Of a stretch of 64,000 nt of DNA, positions 1-12,659 are shown piece after piece. Within the stretch, counting starts at the first letter, position 1. Every line of letters begins with the position of its first letter. A model generated the notes under the pieces. The model made no database searches. It saw only the letters and a list, made by a program, of their open reading frames with translations, and was not told the origin of the DNA. This DNA is from Ilex aquifolium (lineage: Eukaryota; Streptophyta; Magnoliopsida; Aquifoliales; Aquifoliaceae): contig OX637393.1 in assembly GCA_951799425.1 (NCBI GenBank), forward strand, positions 12,320,744 through 12,384,743, given 5' to 3'. The position numbers were made by a program, and so were the translations under genes.

Positions 1-2760
1 AAGAGTAGCAACCTATCTAGTGTTACCGGATGCGTAATGTTATTACTGGTAAGTTGTTAACAACACCGTTTCATTTCCAGTATTGTTTCCTTTTGCATAA
101 TGAACTAATGTAATTCGTTTGCTTATATTAAATTTGTATGTATATGCAGTATTGGGTTTGTGAACATATAACAATTGTCAAATCTGACAGGCCAAATGTA
201 ATACCAAGGATTGTTAAATGGAATCTACCGAGTATTCAGAGAGCTATGAGAACAAAGTATGCTTGGCAAGTTGAAGTCAAAATATATAAGTTGATTAAAT
301 ATAATGAATTTAATTTAATATGTCCATGTTACAAAATTTTTAAATTTTTTAATGTTCTCATCTAATACACTTGCATCATAACACTGTATTGTGACACTGT
401 AAATGATACACTTCAATGTTACACTTGTATTTTTTAAAATGTTTCAAAGGTGTTGAGACATAGATTGAAGAGAACAGATGATGAATTTTTTTTCTCAAAT
501 ATAAGGGAAGCAAAGAATAAGAAGGGGGCCAATCTAAATTGGAGGGAAAGACCAAAAGTGGTAAAGTTAAAAAAACAGATGGTCAGGTGGATGAAGAAAC
601 ATTTGAGGACAGGGGGGATGAGGAGGCAGATCATGACACATTTCTTGACGTTGACGATGATATTTTGGATGAAATTGATGGTGATGGTACAGAGAATGTG
701 CCATTTGAATTTCTTATTGAGGCTGTTATTAATGAAGCGACACACAATCGTGACAATGAGAGAGATGGTCATTAAGATATTGATGTTCCAGTAAAAGATG
801 ACAGTAATGTAGGAAACGAAGAAGACACAAACAGACAAATGTTTCAAGAGCTTATGAAGGAGAATGATGTCTTGAAAATTGTTATACGGAACATAGGCAT
901 AGATAAATGTTATTTGGAGCATTCACATTTTGTTATTGGGGGTGATGAGTTAGACAAACAAAAATCTGCATTCTCATTGAAAATGAAAGAAAATGAGACG
1001 ATGATAAAGGAGTTGAATGAAGTTGTTGAAAATATGAAAAAGCGGGAACAAATGTTTGAAGCATAAATACAAGCTTGCAAGGAAATAATCAAAAATCGAG
1101 AAAATGAGAATGCTGAGTTGATTGATCAACTTAACGAATTATTTGTGCATGTCATAACTAGAAATATCAGCAAGAAAACATTGCAGCTCAAGATCATGGG
1201 GAAAAACAAAAAAAAGGACAAACATCAATGGTCCGAAACATCAAGAAAATAGATAGGAAAAAGAAAAGAGATGTAGAATTTGAATACAGTGGGAAAAAAA
1301 GAGAAAAAAATCAGATTGTGACATCAGATTCGATCAGCCATAAGAACAATTTGAGTGAAGACAAATCTGGGAGAACAGTTGGGATTACTGAAGATGATGA
1401 CAGCAAGGAAAAGATCACTACTATTCAAGGGCTCACAGACAAAGAGATAAAAAAATGTGGCGTGATTGTGAAGCATTGGATGCGATTGATTTCAACAAAT
1501 TAAAGATGATATATGATGAAGAGAGTTACGGGTAAGTTTCACTGTCCAATTAAAAATGTGTTCATTGAAAATTATGGTTCTTACCTACTTCGTTATATAA
1601 TAAAATATATGACAAGTTTGCTTCTCATTTTTATGACATTGTAGTGGTCAAATATGGTCTGAGGTTGGAATTGGAAGTATAATAGATGTGGAGGATGCGT
1701 TAAAAATAATGAGAACTTCTTGCGAACTATACAACAACGTACGTATTGTTAAAGTGTAACATGGAACTGCATTTTTTAGATAGAAGTGTTGTTTGATAGT
1801 GTAACATGGTCTGAATAGTGGAACATGATATTTGTTTTTTAACAGATCATTAACTGTTGGGTTGATATGCTAAAATGAATTAGTGATTACAATGAGATGT
1901 CAACATTTAAGAGACGTTGCTACTTTATCAACAATCTTTGTTGGGTAAGATTTATAAAGAGCACAATGTACAAATAGTTGTTCAATTAAATTATTTGTGA
2001 GTTGTTTAACACCTTATATTTTACATATTTTGAATGTGTAGTCCTTTGTAACTCTTCCAAATTTAGAGTATGCACGTCAAACAGAAATAGACAGACACAT
2101 ACCATACGTCGGAGATTTCAAATATGTTGTTTTCCCAATGAATTCAAATGGTCGGAAAGAAAATTCTCCTGACCACTAGACTATGCTGGTATTGAATACT
2201 GAAGAAGATGTCTGGACACATTACAACTTATTAAGGCCAATGACGAAAGGCAGCCGGGATATGTACCTAGAGGATGCAATAATATTGGTTTGATTATGTT
2301 AAAACAGTATTGTTAAAAGCCCATATTAGTTTGGTGACAATCCATAATCTTAAAGTTTTTTATGTAATTGTAAAAAAAATATGTCGAAAAAAAGATTACG
2401 GAGTTCAATCATTCGAAGGGGATCGACATAGACACATAGGATAAGGAGCTACCAATCATATCATGTCAGACATGTCCACAACAGAAGTAAAACTTGTAAG
2501 TACTTGTTCTTCAAATGCAATTGTTGTTTTTAAAAAACATCGAAACATATTAACAATTAGAGTTAATATAGGGTTGCATGCAGTGTGCATACCATAATGA
2601 AAAAACTTACCAAAGGAGTAGAGATTGCGGAGAGGTTAACAGCAAGACAGCTGACCGAGTTCCGAGCTGAAATTGTATCATTGTTTCTCAACCATCCAAA
2701 TTCTTGGAGTGAAGAAGATTTGAAAATCCATAGGGAATTGAATAAAAAATTTGCAGACAA
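1..2760 (+). pseudogene. Ulp1/C48 cysteine-protease-like gene of a MULE, broken
   Basis: Several spliced-looking segments read in order on the plus strand. About 151-300 (after an acceptor TATGCAG at 144-150) encodes YWVCEH and VIPRIVKW, like the segment before the protease in plant Ulp1-type transposon proteins. About 540-1500 encodes an acidic stretch and a Lys/Glu-rich, probably coiled-coil stretch, interrupted by stops. About 1640-1960 gives IWSEVGIGSI and FKRRCYFINNLCW. About 2041-2290 gives the protease core with the catalytic-His block DH*TMLVLNTEEDVWTHYN, where the usual Trp after His is a stop. About 2560-2760 gives the C-terminal part ending KKFADK. The family cleaves SUMO-type modifiers through a His/Asp/Gln/Cys centre. 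The expected DCG of the Cys block reads NIG here (about 2567), so the nucleophile appears lost. Exon borders are approximate. Confidence 0.65.
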
Positions 2761-2779
2761 ATGACAGTTTTCATTGTTT

Positions 2780-3800
2780 ATGTACTTTACAATTGATTAT
2801 TAGTGGAATATGAAGCGGTTTGTATGTCATTGTTGTGTGATGACTGTTAATTATCTAGATTGTGTAGGGATACAGATGTATATTCCTTGTTGATTAATTG
2901 AGACCCTATTAAAGTGTAACACAGAAAGTGTAACAATGTAACATTCAAAGTGTAACACGTTCACACTTTCTCAACAAGTGAACATTAGTAGACCATAAGA
3001 CATGGATGTAGATATTCTGTTTGTATGACATTGTTGTGTGGTGAGTGGTAATTATCCAGATTGTGCAGAGACATATGTTTATATTCCTTGTTGATTAATT
3101 GAGACCCCTGTCAAAGTGTATCACATAAAGTGTAACATTCAAAGTGTAACACTTTTACACTTTCTCAACAAGGGAACATTAGTGGACCATAAGACATGGA
3201 TGTACATATTCTGTTTGTATGACATTGTTGTGTGGTGAATGGTAATTATCCAGATTGTCCAGGGATACAGGTGTTTATTCTTTGTTGATTAATTGAGACC
3301 TTGTCAAAGTGTAATAGTGTAACATTCAAAGTGTAACATTTTCACATTTTCTCAACAAATGAACATTAGTGGACCATAAGACATGGATGTACATATTCTG
3401 TTTGTATGACATTGTTGTGTGGTGAGTGGTGATTATCCAGATTGTGCAAGGATACAGATGTTTATTCCTTATTGAGTACTTGAAACCCTGTCAAAGTATA
3501 ACATAAAAAGTGTAACATTGTAACATTCAAAGTGTAACACTTTCACTTGTCCTAACATTGTAACATTCAAAGTGTAACACTTTCACTTGTCCCAACAAAT
3601 GAACATTAGTGGACCATAAGACATGGATGTACATATTCTGTTTGTATGACATTGTTCTGTGGTGAGTGGTGATTATCTAGATTGTGCAGGGATATAGGTG
3701 TTTATTCATTGTTGAGTAATTGAGACTCTGTCAAAATGTAACAAAGAAAGTGTAACATTGTAACATTCAAAGTGTAGCACTTTCACCTGTGTTCATGATA
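2780..3800. repeat. Minisatellite, unit ~190 bp, rich in AGTGTAAC
   Basis: The block AACATTAGTGGACCATAAGA recurs at 2981 (one base different), 3175, 3362 and 3602, giving spacings of 194, 187 and 240 bp. Each unit also carries TGTTTGTATGACATTGTTGT and several AAGTGTAACA motifs. The longer third spacing is explained by an internal duplication of about 43 bp (roughly 3509-3590). A partial unit begins near 2790. The array lies between the 3' ends of the two convergent MULE genes. The same short motif recurs outside the array, near 366-430 and 5220-5300. Confidence 0.85.
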
Positions 3801-4008
3801 CACTGTTCCAACAGTGTTTAAATTCACTATACAGGACCAGTGTGGGTTGTATACAGACTAATCCATCAAATGTCAAACAAAAAAAAAACATATAACTTAC
3901 AATGTGAAAAAATAGCTAAAATAAACAAACCCAACAAAGGATTGAAAAAACACATTATAATAAACTTAAAATAGTGAACAATGTCATTAATTGATAGCAT
4001 TAATAAGT

Positions 4009-6505
4009 TTACAACGACTTGTTACAAGATTTTTTGTTGTGACTGCCCAAACGCCCACACCGGTCACAACCCATTCGCCTAATGAGTTCTCCCATAGACC
4101 GAATTCTACGATTCTTTGATCTATCAGGTTGCTTCTTGGTAGATGGTGGCAAAATATTAAGATCTACAGGCGAACTTTCATCACGAAATATAATCGGTAT
4201 TAGATAAATGGGTTCAGAATATGACATATTGTATATGCTCACATGATAGTAATAATCAACAAATTCATTGATATTCCGCCCCACTCTTTCGTATTGCCGA
4301 CACTGCATGTGAACAAAAGAACCCATTTATTTGTCCCTGACAATATGAACATGTGTCATTCACAATATCAACAGTCACCGAAGGATATGACATCACTTCA
4401 TATACTTGGTTATTCGAAACCCGCACAGTCCATGACCTCCCCTCATCAAATGCAGCTTGTAATCTGGAAGACATATTGGGGCATAAATTCTCATTCCACC
4501 CCTAAGCTATTTTCATCCTTCGGCCAATTTGATCAATTATCTGTCCTCTAGTAGTGTCAATCATGATAGTAATAGGTAAATGTCGAGCTTTCAAAATCCA
4601 CGCGTTTAACGATTCTGCAGCATTAGAACACATTTCACCGTAACGTTTCCCTGTAAAATGAGCATTTATCTAATGTTCATATGGAAGATTAGATAGGAAC
4701 CTATCCACATTAGAACCACCTTCACGACGGAAAGCTTCAATCTTCTCATTAAAAAACGATTGTGTTGGTGCATAAGCACACTCACGTAGCAATATCACCA
4801 TGTGTTCTCGGAATACATTGGAAAAACGAGCACCACTCAATTTATCCCGCAAATTAGCTTTCAAGTGCTGCAAGCAAAATGCATGATGAGCATTTAGAAA
4901 AAAATTCGGCATTGCCTCTAACAGACCCAAATTACGATCAAATACAAACGTAATAACCCAAAACTGATCCAATATATTAGACAGTTGTTCTAAAAACTAA
5001 AACCAGTTTGCTTCATTCTCCGAATCAACCACAGCAAATGCCAAAGGAAACAAACCTGAAATAAAACATATAAATATTTGTGAAAATTAAAATAAAAAAC
5101 AGTGTCACATGTGAATATGGTGAATGTTAATTATAAACCATTGTTGTGTGCTAAATGTTAATTATCAAAATTGTGTCTAATTACACTATGTGTATATACT
5201 CACTATTAACTTTGTTCATCTCATAGTGTAACAATTAAAGTGTAACAACTTAACGAACATAGTGTAACAATATAATAAAAGTAGTGTACTAAAAAACAGT
5301 GTAACAGTACATTGTGGCATGTGTTTAAAAATAGATAACAATGTGATAAAGACAAAGTAACATAACTATTACAACTTAACCACAAAATTTATCATTCCAA
5401 AAACCGTATTAAACTTTACATTGGTTGCCATCTTTTCCTGTTGCCGATAGAAGATTACTTCTATACCTGCCTTTCAAAAATGTGCCATCCAAAAAAAGTA
5501 TTGGACGACAATAATTAAACCCTTGAATAAAACCCCTAAAAGAAACAAACAGCCTTTGAAACAGTTAGTATCATGATCACAATCTAACACAATATGGCTG
5601 TCCGGATTAGTGCGATTTTTTGTATCGACATACCAATGTAATTGTTGGTATGATAATGAGTGGTCCCCAAAAAACATATCTTTTACTTTCTCAACTCTTT
5701 CCCATGCTTTATTATAAGATACAGTGAGTCCATAATCAGAAAAAAAATCAGCAACCACCACTGTTGGACGCGTTGTGGTATGCCTATGAACACGATCAAC
5801 AATCAAATTTGCAATCAATTTAGAACTCATCCTGTTGTTATCTGTCGTTCTTAGATTCACACCACAACTGTGGTCATTGTCCAATTTCCTAATATAAAAA
5901 AAAATCAGTAACTTTCTCCAATGTTGCATTGATATGCCACCCACAACCAAAAGAATACATAAATGAACACTCAACAATAACTATTTATTTACAATTCTTT
6001 ACATAATTAAATTCAAAACTAGACTCAATCGAGTATTTGCACAGTGCCTGCCGAAAACTGTAACGCATCACCTTCAAATTTATGTCCTATGTGTCGTATT
6101 TCATTACTCCACCCAGCTGTTAGAAGAACTTTCTCATTGTGACCAATAAAATTGGGTAACAAATCTACTTCACAGTCAACAACATCACCAATGTTCACAT
6201 TCTGCAATGCATCATTATCACCCACCGACTTGCCCTCAATATCTTCCACAAACACCTTAACTTCAACGTAATTTCTAGGGAAACTCCGTTTCAATTCAAC
6301 CAAATTCTTCAAATCCGCATCATTTTGCAACATGCAAGATGGGTGACCAAGAATAGAATATGAAAACTTGATTGACAAATTAAACAACTCCTCCCAATGT
6401 CTCACAAACTTTATGAACAAGTTCTGATATGTTGGAATTACCACATACTTTGAATACTTTAGTAGCATTACCGTATGTACATAAAAGCAATATCGTTTCC
6501 TCCAT
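4009..6505 (-). pseudogene. MURA-type MULE transposase, frameshifted
   Basis: Read on the minus strand, the family's domains appear in order. The N terminus starts at 6505 (MEETILLLCTYG), with a frame change near 6390. About 5977-5600 is the DNA-binding region. The DDE core follows: DGTFLKGRY (first Asp codon 5489-5487), VFDRNLGL (second Asp 4939-4937) and SNAAESLNAW (Glu 4615-4613). A SWIM zinc finger CSYCQGQINGFFCSHA lies near 4330-4380, and a C-terminal zinc knuckle CDRCGRLGSHNKKSC near 4030-4075. MULE transposases cut and rejoin element ends in the nucleus with this DDE triad. All three acidic residues survive although the frame is broken by stops and at least four frame changes; some breaks may be introns (one AT-rich candidate is near 5390-5060). 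It is called a pseudogene because no single open model connects the parts. Confidence 0.8.
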
Positions 6506-6649
6506 TGTCAAAATCTCTCAAGCTATTAAAAGAATAGATATAATAAAACTAAAAAAAAAAACATATATTCACAGAAATATATACTGAAAACATTTATACA
6601 TTAACATATATATATGTTAATAGCTAAACATACTAAAAACCGAAAAATT

Positions 6650-6960
6650 CAAACCTTGTTGTTTGTTGTTACGTAATTATACAAAAAAATCGGCTTTAGG
6701 CTTGCAGCACCTCTGTCAGGTGGATGAAGAAGAATCTCGGCTTGCAGCTGGATGAAGAAGAAGAAAATCGGCTTCAGGCTTGCAGCACCTTTGTCAGGTG
6801 GGTGAAGAAGAATAACGGCTTGCTGCTGGTTGAAGAATAAGAAAATCGGCTTCAGGTTTGCAGAACCTTTGTCAGGTTGATGAAGAAGAATATTGGCTTG
6901 CAGGTGGAAGAAGAAGAAGAAATTCAATCCTTCAGGCTTGCAGCACCTTTGTCATGTGCA
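6650..6960. repeat. Tandem repeat, unit ~65-75 bp, 5' of the transposase
   Basis: The core GGCTT(C/T)AGGCTTGCAGCACC followed by TTTGTCAGGTGGATGAAGAA recurs at about 6690, 6770, 6848 and 6930, separated by GAAGAAGAA stretches. On the minus strand this gives an open frame with the repeat LHPPDKGAASLKPI, but that periodicity simply follows the DNA repeat and I do not call a protein. It is more GC-rich than its surroundings and lies about 150 bp upstream of the transposase start, so it may be part of the element's leader or subterminal DNA. Confidence 0.75.
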
Positions 6961-8600
6961 TGAAGAATAATCGGCAATAGCAGTAGCAATTTCTCTCTCA
7001 TAAAACTATGAGATATTTACTACACAAATATAATTTGAAAACTAAACACTTTCCAAAGAAAATACACATGGATCAATGTAGGACAAAAATGTCACAATAA
7101 AATCAGTAAAATTCAAATAATGTACTTAGATACAAATAAGTATTAAAATTAAGGACTTAATTACCCAAAATTTTTTTCTATGTACTTTTTTACAATTAAG
7201 TCTAATTTGGTGTACTCCCTTCTAATTTCCCTCAAAAAAAAAAGCATGGGGTTTAGATCTCAAATTTTTAGAAGGCTCCATAATTTTAGGTACATCACTA
7301 GTCGACAAAAAAAATTAAATCCATTAAATTTTAAGCCCTACAAAAAAGCTCCAAAAAATTAAATTCAATCAAAATTTTTATTGCAAAAATTTGGGCCTAT
7401 AATCTAATCCATAACATTAAAAACTTAGAAATTAAAAAAATAAAAAAATACTCAAAATTCAACTCATATTTACTCCCACCCACTCTCTCTCTCTCTCTCC
7501 GGTAAAAAAAATGAAAGTTGAAATTAAACACTCTCTCTCCCTCTCTGTGGTAAAACATAAAAACAAAAGTTGAAATCTTTTTCTCGACAACATTAACACA
7601 TCTTTCTTTTGTCTTTCTCTCACATAAAAAATTAAAATAAATTATTTTTTTTTAAAAAAATAATACTAAAAATAAAAAGACCTTCATTTAATGTTTCCGC
7701 TTTAGGCCTTAAATTGACTTGAGCCGACATTGGACATAACACACATACTCAGAAATGGATTGTGATTATTAATTGAGTTGTCTTCCTTATTTTGTAAGCT
7801 TGGTTTCTTTTTGATATATCAACTCCAAGTTTTTTTTTGGAAAGTTAACATACTAGATGATTATCGTGGCTCCATTTTTTGATTTACCAAAATTTAGTAT
7901 TAATTTAGTGTTTATTTTCTTCAATTCAATGTTACTTGAAATCAATTCGATGTTCATTTGATTCAGACAAATTCTTTCATTTTTCGTTTCCTTAGTTATC
8001 ATAGTTGGCTGCAAGTTAGGGAACGACAAGGTTTAATTCAATTTGTTTAGTTGCCATGAAAGAAAAGAAATAAAAGAGATTAACATTTTTGAAATTCATG
8101 TCCTGTTTTTTTATTTGATTTTAATAACCAATATCAACTGCTTGGTGCTTAGAAGAAAGAAAAAATTTCCTTTAAATTCTTAGTGCCTAATTTTTTTTTT
8201 GCTTTTATAAATGTGAAAGTTTTAGTTCCATAGTTGCATTAGGAGGAGTTAATTCTATTTCACTTCTTTTTTTTTTGGGGGGGAGGTTCGAACGTTGGTG
8301 GAGAGGCTTGAGCTTGACTTCAAACAAGTGTGTTAGTGTATGCCATGAGATAATGTATTTGACATTAGTAATAATACTGTTATGGTGCTATGAGAATATT
8401 AATATTTATTGTCATAATCACGATCCATTTTTTTATTGATATCATTTTTGTTTTAATCCTCCTACAAATATTTGAGTGACTGAATTTGACTATATTTTAC
8501 TTTTTCAAATTGAATGTTTTCTGTTGTGATCACCACTTGCGACATGTGTAGCAATGGAATATAAGTAAGATGTTCTTTGTTGGGAGCTACTGGTACCACT
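6961..8600. other. Non-coding AT-rich stretch
   Basis: No gene is visible. The stretch is AT-rich, with a CT microsatellite at about 7480-7545, several poly-T runs, and GGTTCGAAC at 8285-8293 that belongs to no tRNA fold I can build. Confidence 0.5.
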
Positions 8601-8609
8601 AATCATCAA

Positions 8610-9410
8610 ATTTTGGGTTTGTGTGAAAGTTGGAGTTGCAATTCATACCAAATGTTGTTACAAATATACAATAAGTTGGATGTCACCCTTTTATTTGATG
8701 CAACGTGGGTTATTCCTTTATTTTATTTTTTGTTCTCTATCATTCGATGTGTGCTTTGAGCAGTGCTTTGATATTTAATTTTTGTGTTTTAGAGTTTGAG
8801 GTACTGAATACTTCAAATAATTTTTCTGTAGTAACTAATCTCTAATTCGATGTGTTATTTATTTTAACCATAAAGGCCGACTTTCTTTCTATTTGTCGTA
8901 CTAGGGGTTTCTTACATTCTCATCGTTAGTTAATCATTTATATTTCATGAGCACTTTTTTTGATTGAAAAGATATTGTGGATTCTTTGAGAATTGGATTT
9001 TCTTGGAGTTTATTTTTTTAGATTGCATAAATTTTCATTCCCTCTCACAATTTGTTTTTCTTTCCTTTTTTTCTATTTTGATTTTTGGGATCATTTGATA
9101 GATGAAGTAATCTGCTTAGTTTCAAATTTGGATTCTTCTATTTTTGGGTTTGTTGGAAAGTTGGAGTTGTAATTATTACCAAATATTCGGTAATTAATAT
9201 ACAATAAGTTGGATGTGGCCCTTTGGTTAGATGCACGTGGGTTATTGCATTATTTTTTTGGTGTTCTCTATAATTTAATGTGTGCTTTGAACCATATGCT
9301 TGGCCATTGTTTTTGATTGAAAAAGGTATTGTGGATTCTTTTAGAATTGAATTTTCTTGGAGTTTAATTTTTCAGATTGCGTAAATTTTCATTCCCTCTT
9401 ATAATTTGTA
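8610..9410. repeat. Diverged segmental tandem duplication, period ~500 bp
   Basis: Segment 8610-8760 (TTTGGGTTTGTG, ACAATAAGTTGGATGT, CGTGGGTTATT, ATGTGTGCTTTGA) is repeated at 9143-9290. Segment 8948-9055 (TTGATTGAAAA, TATTGTGGATTCTTT, TTTTCTTGGAGTTTA, TAAATTTTCATTCCCTCT) is repeated at 9313-9410. The shared blocks keep the same order, with the second copy shorter between them. Divergence suggests an old duplication. No open frame spans either copy. Confidence 0.8.
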
Positions 9411-9899
9411 TGTTTTGTTGTAGGTTTTGAGGGAGGCAGAGGATCAAATTTAGGATTCAAAACTTATCCTCCAACAGAATGGGATTCAATTCTAGACTTA
9501 CTTTGGTGAATAATTTGGATTAGTTCCGACTTTTGTTATAATTATTCTATGTGAGTTAGGTTTTGGTATTACAGTTTTTTTCCCAATGTTTGATGGACTA
9601 GATCAATTCTTATACTTCATGTGAGCTTGATTTGATTTGGTGTTTATTTTACAAGCTTGATTTGAGTTCAGGACATATGTAGTCACTTTTCTAAGATATT
9701 TTTGAAAATATCTAAATTGTTTATGGAGTAAGATTTTTTTGGAGTTTTGTTTTTAGAGGAAATTCTATTCAATTTTTTTTTTAAATTTATTAGGCCTAGA
9801 AACTTATTCAAGTTCTTGAATGCACTGTGCTCGAAGCTGAGGCAACCGTCTCCACTCTGCTCGAACCTCAGGCGACTCTCTTTCTTTCTCCTTGTTTCG

Positions 9900-10700
9900 A
9901 TCACCTTTTGTGAGTAGTCTCATGATCTCATCTCTACTCTTTCTCTCTATCAATCTCTCTATCTCTCTCTTTCATACACACACCACCACTGGCTACTGAA
10001 CAAACAACCCTTCCTTTTTTCTTTTTCTTTTTTTTGAACATGAACAGTAACCTTTCCTCGATTCATGTGCTTTCTGTCATTCATTTGTCTCGAGAAAGCA
10101 AAAAGGCAGAGACCATTGTATTGTCTCTTCCTAGTTCCTACAACAACTTGTATACAATGAAAATAATTTTTTAATATCTTTTATTTTTGTTACTCTTTTT
10201 ATTACTTTACTTTTTTTTTTTGATAAGATTATGTGCTAATAGTGTTAATTTTATAGTAAATTTTATGAATTATGAATTATGAATTATGGATAATGGATAT
10301 ATTTTATAAGTTTTTAGCAAAATTTTTATTTTTTATAATTTTTTTATTGCACAATCGGTCTGACCAGTTGATCCAACGGTTGAACCAGTGAACCATTGAC
10401 TCAATCCCTCTGTCGATTCGATGTCCGCTCCAGTTCTGATAACACTGATATGCCCTGTTTTGCACATGGTGGATATCACACAATGTCACTTAAATGTTAC
10501 CATGCATAAACAGAAAGAGAAAATAAAGGGGAGAGAGAGAACAGGGAGAGGAGAGTAACAATGGGAGAGAGAATGAGTTTGAGAGATAAAATAAAGGAAG
10601 AGAGAGAAAATAGGGAGAAAGAAAGAGAGAAAAAAAGAGAGATAAAATAAGGGGAGAGAGATAAATATTAACAGTGAGAGTCAGATATATAGAGAGAGAA
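9900..10700. repeat. CT and GA-rich simple repeats with a transposon-like fragment
   Basis: 9930-9975 is a CT-rich tract. 10515-10690 is a GA-rich stretch in which GAGAGATAAAATAA recurs (10580, 10638), a degenerate tandem repeat of about 58 bp. Between them, 10350-10445 holds a string of CCAGTTGATCC, CGGTTGAACCAG and AACCATTGACTC, a pattern common in plant DNA-transposon debris. No coding sequence is seen. Confidence 0.5.
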
Positions 10701-11833
10701 TAGGAAATCTTTTTAAAATTAATGGAATCCTTTCAAAATTCAAACGGTTAATTATCATTTAATTTAAAAAATCACTTAGCCAGTAAAATAAAATAAAAAA
10801 ATAAGGAAATTATCCCAATAAAATAGAAAACTGAATTCCACAATTAACTGTCTAAAATATCTTCCACGAATAAAGGAAAATGGTTTTTACGTAAATAAAA
10901 TATTTAAAAAACAGTCAAAGTGTATCTGTTCACAAAGCATTTACACAAAAAAATATTTATACACAGAAGATTTATATTAAGGTACTTCCTCATAGATAAG
11001 TAGTGCATAGTGTATCTTTTCATAACTTTTTCTTATTTTTTTTAGGGAAATTCAGGGCCGGTCTCATTTTGTGGACTTATTTGGACTTGAGTCTACTCAA
11101 AAAACTTGTTTGGGAATAAGTCCATTTTGATCTCCATTGTCCAAAATACCTTCAATAGTTATATTTAATTAAAACAAATTTGAAAACTAACAACTCCTAA
11201 ATTTTAGGATATAAGTAGATGTTATTCTTATAAGTGGTGAATAAGTATGAAAGTAGTCTAAACATTTCTTTTGCTTGCAGCCTTTGGCAGCAAGTTTGAT
11301 AATGCAGTTATCAATTAAACCATCAATTTTTATTTATTTTTTATTGAAAATTCATTTACACCCCCAATGATTTACTTCATGGTGGAAGATCTACCAACTC
11401 ACATCTATCATTTTTTATAATATATTCAATTTTACTATTAACAGCTTTTTTCCAATACAGATTTTCAAGAGTGGAAATTGCTTCTTTAAAAATTTGACGC
11501 TCATTTTTTAATAAATATATTAGAAAATTAGGACCAAAGGACTACTATGTCTAGATTCATCGTCATTTTCTTCCTCAATAGAATCTTGGGTCTATATTAT
11601 TAGTCGTAGTATCATAAGTCCTTTATACATAAATAAATTCATATATATGTATTTATTGCAAGTAAATATATTTAAAAAAAGAAGGTACTTTCCTAGATTG
11701 AATAATAACATTAATATATATATCAAGAATGTTAGATTTATGCAGAAGAAAATGATATGCACTAACGTTGTTTGTATAACCAGTGAATATGTAATCAATG
11801 GTTTCGACTTTTTCTATAGCCAAATGTTCTTTC
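10701..11833. other. Intergenic DNA with one transposon terminus copy
   Basis: No gene is seen. About 11045-11180 (GGGAAATTCAGGGCCGGTC, then GGACTTATTTGGACTTGAGT and AATAAGTCCATTTTGAT) resembles the two inverted ends of the element at 54248-56345, so a related terminus lies here. The rest is AT-rich and unassigned. Confidence 0.45.
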
Positions 11834-12386
11834 TGTAGACTTTTGTGGCCTAACAACCTTTATGGCTTTGGCTAGAAGATAAATCTTGGCATTAAATTTC
11901 AACATGTTGGTGGATTAAAGTTAAAGGGCATGGGTTGCGTGTGAATGGCTAATTCATGCATAGTTCGGATCAGATTCGCACAGATTTAATTCTTTTTCCA
12001 TTTCTTCACCAAATTGCCTATAAAAGAGGATGCCCAGCCAATGGTTCAAGCATCTGAAAATCACTTCCAAGTGTTATCAAAGTTTGAAGTATTCAAAAAA
12101 CAGAGTTAAGTGACATTTCGATATCAATCTGAGTGTTATCAGATCTGTGAGAGATATTAGAGTGATCCTTTTTTGTTGGGGTGAGTGCTTATGAGTTTTT
12201 GAAATAACTGTCTTGCATTCCTAGTTTACTCTATAGTAAAAACATCTGGTCATCGTTGTCGTGGATGTAGGCAATAGCTGAACCACATAAATTATTTTTG
12301 TCTTGTGTGATTGTTCTTTTATTTTTTCACTTGAGTGAGAGTGTCAATATTGATCCAAATTCGATTTTTAGGGTAATTTTTGCACC
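11834..12386 (+). repeat. 5' LTR of the first copia element
   Basis: It starts TGTAGACTTTTGTGGCC and aligns along its length with 17258-17646 plus 19733-19854. A TATA-like CCTATAAAAGAGGATG lies at about 12016-12031, a plausible retroelement promoter. The two LTRs differ at many positions and by indels, so the insertion is old. Confidence 0.85.
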
Positions 12387-12390
12387 AAAT

Positions 12391-12402
12391 TGGTATCAGA
12401 GT
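12391..12402 (+). other. Primer-binding site, initiator-tRNA-Met type
   Basis: TGGTATCAGAGT lies just inside the 5' LTR. It matches the common plant copia PBS TGGTATCAGAGC except for the last base, which fits priming by the 3' end of initiator tRNA-Met. Confidence 0.85.
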
Positions 12403-12659
12403 CAGTATCAATTCTGAGTACTATTCATATTTAGTATTTATTGGGGGTACTATTCATTAGGTATTATTTATATAGTACCAATGAAGGAATATCATTCGTC
12501 TGCACCAGTTTCTTGGACATCACCGGATTAAGTTTTGTAGTCATGAGTATAAAACTTTCAAAGATCACTGATCATAAGTGGCAAAAGCCGCTGGAATGCT
12601 CATTTTTTGTCTCGAATGCTAGGTTCGAGGTAGAGAAATTAAATTTTGGGCTTTGACAA

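Larger units (their letters stand above)
1..6960. mobile_element. Degenerate Mutator-like element (MULE) carrying a Ulp1-type protease
   Basis: A MURA-type transposase relic on the minus strand (about 6505-4012) and a Ulp1/C48 protease relic on the plus strand (about 150-2760) converge on a long minisatellite. A MULE transposase paired with a Ulp1-like gene is known from plant Kaonashi/CUMULE-type elements, so I infer one old element of that kind. Both reading frames have stops and frameshifts, so it is not autonomous now. I could not identify terminal inverted repeats. The left end lies outside the window, and the right end is placed only by the end of the repeats upstream of the transposase start. 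Confidence 0.72.

Noticed and set aside
434..922. 162-codon minus frame
   Set aside because: It is antisense to the acidic and coiled-coil part of the Ulp1 relic, with no recognisable content.
6649..6927. Repeat protein on the minus strand (LHPPDKGAASLKPI units)
   Set aside because: It follows a DNA tandem repeat upstream of a dead transposase; no start context or relatives known.
8285..8293. GGTTCGAAC as a tRNA T-arm
   Set aside because: No matching acceptor stem, anticodon arm or D-arm could be placed around it.
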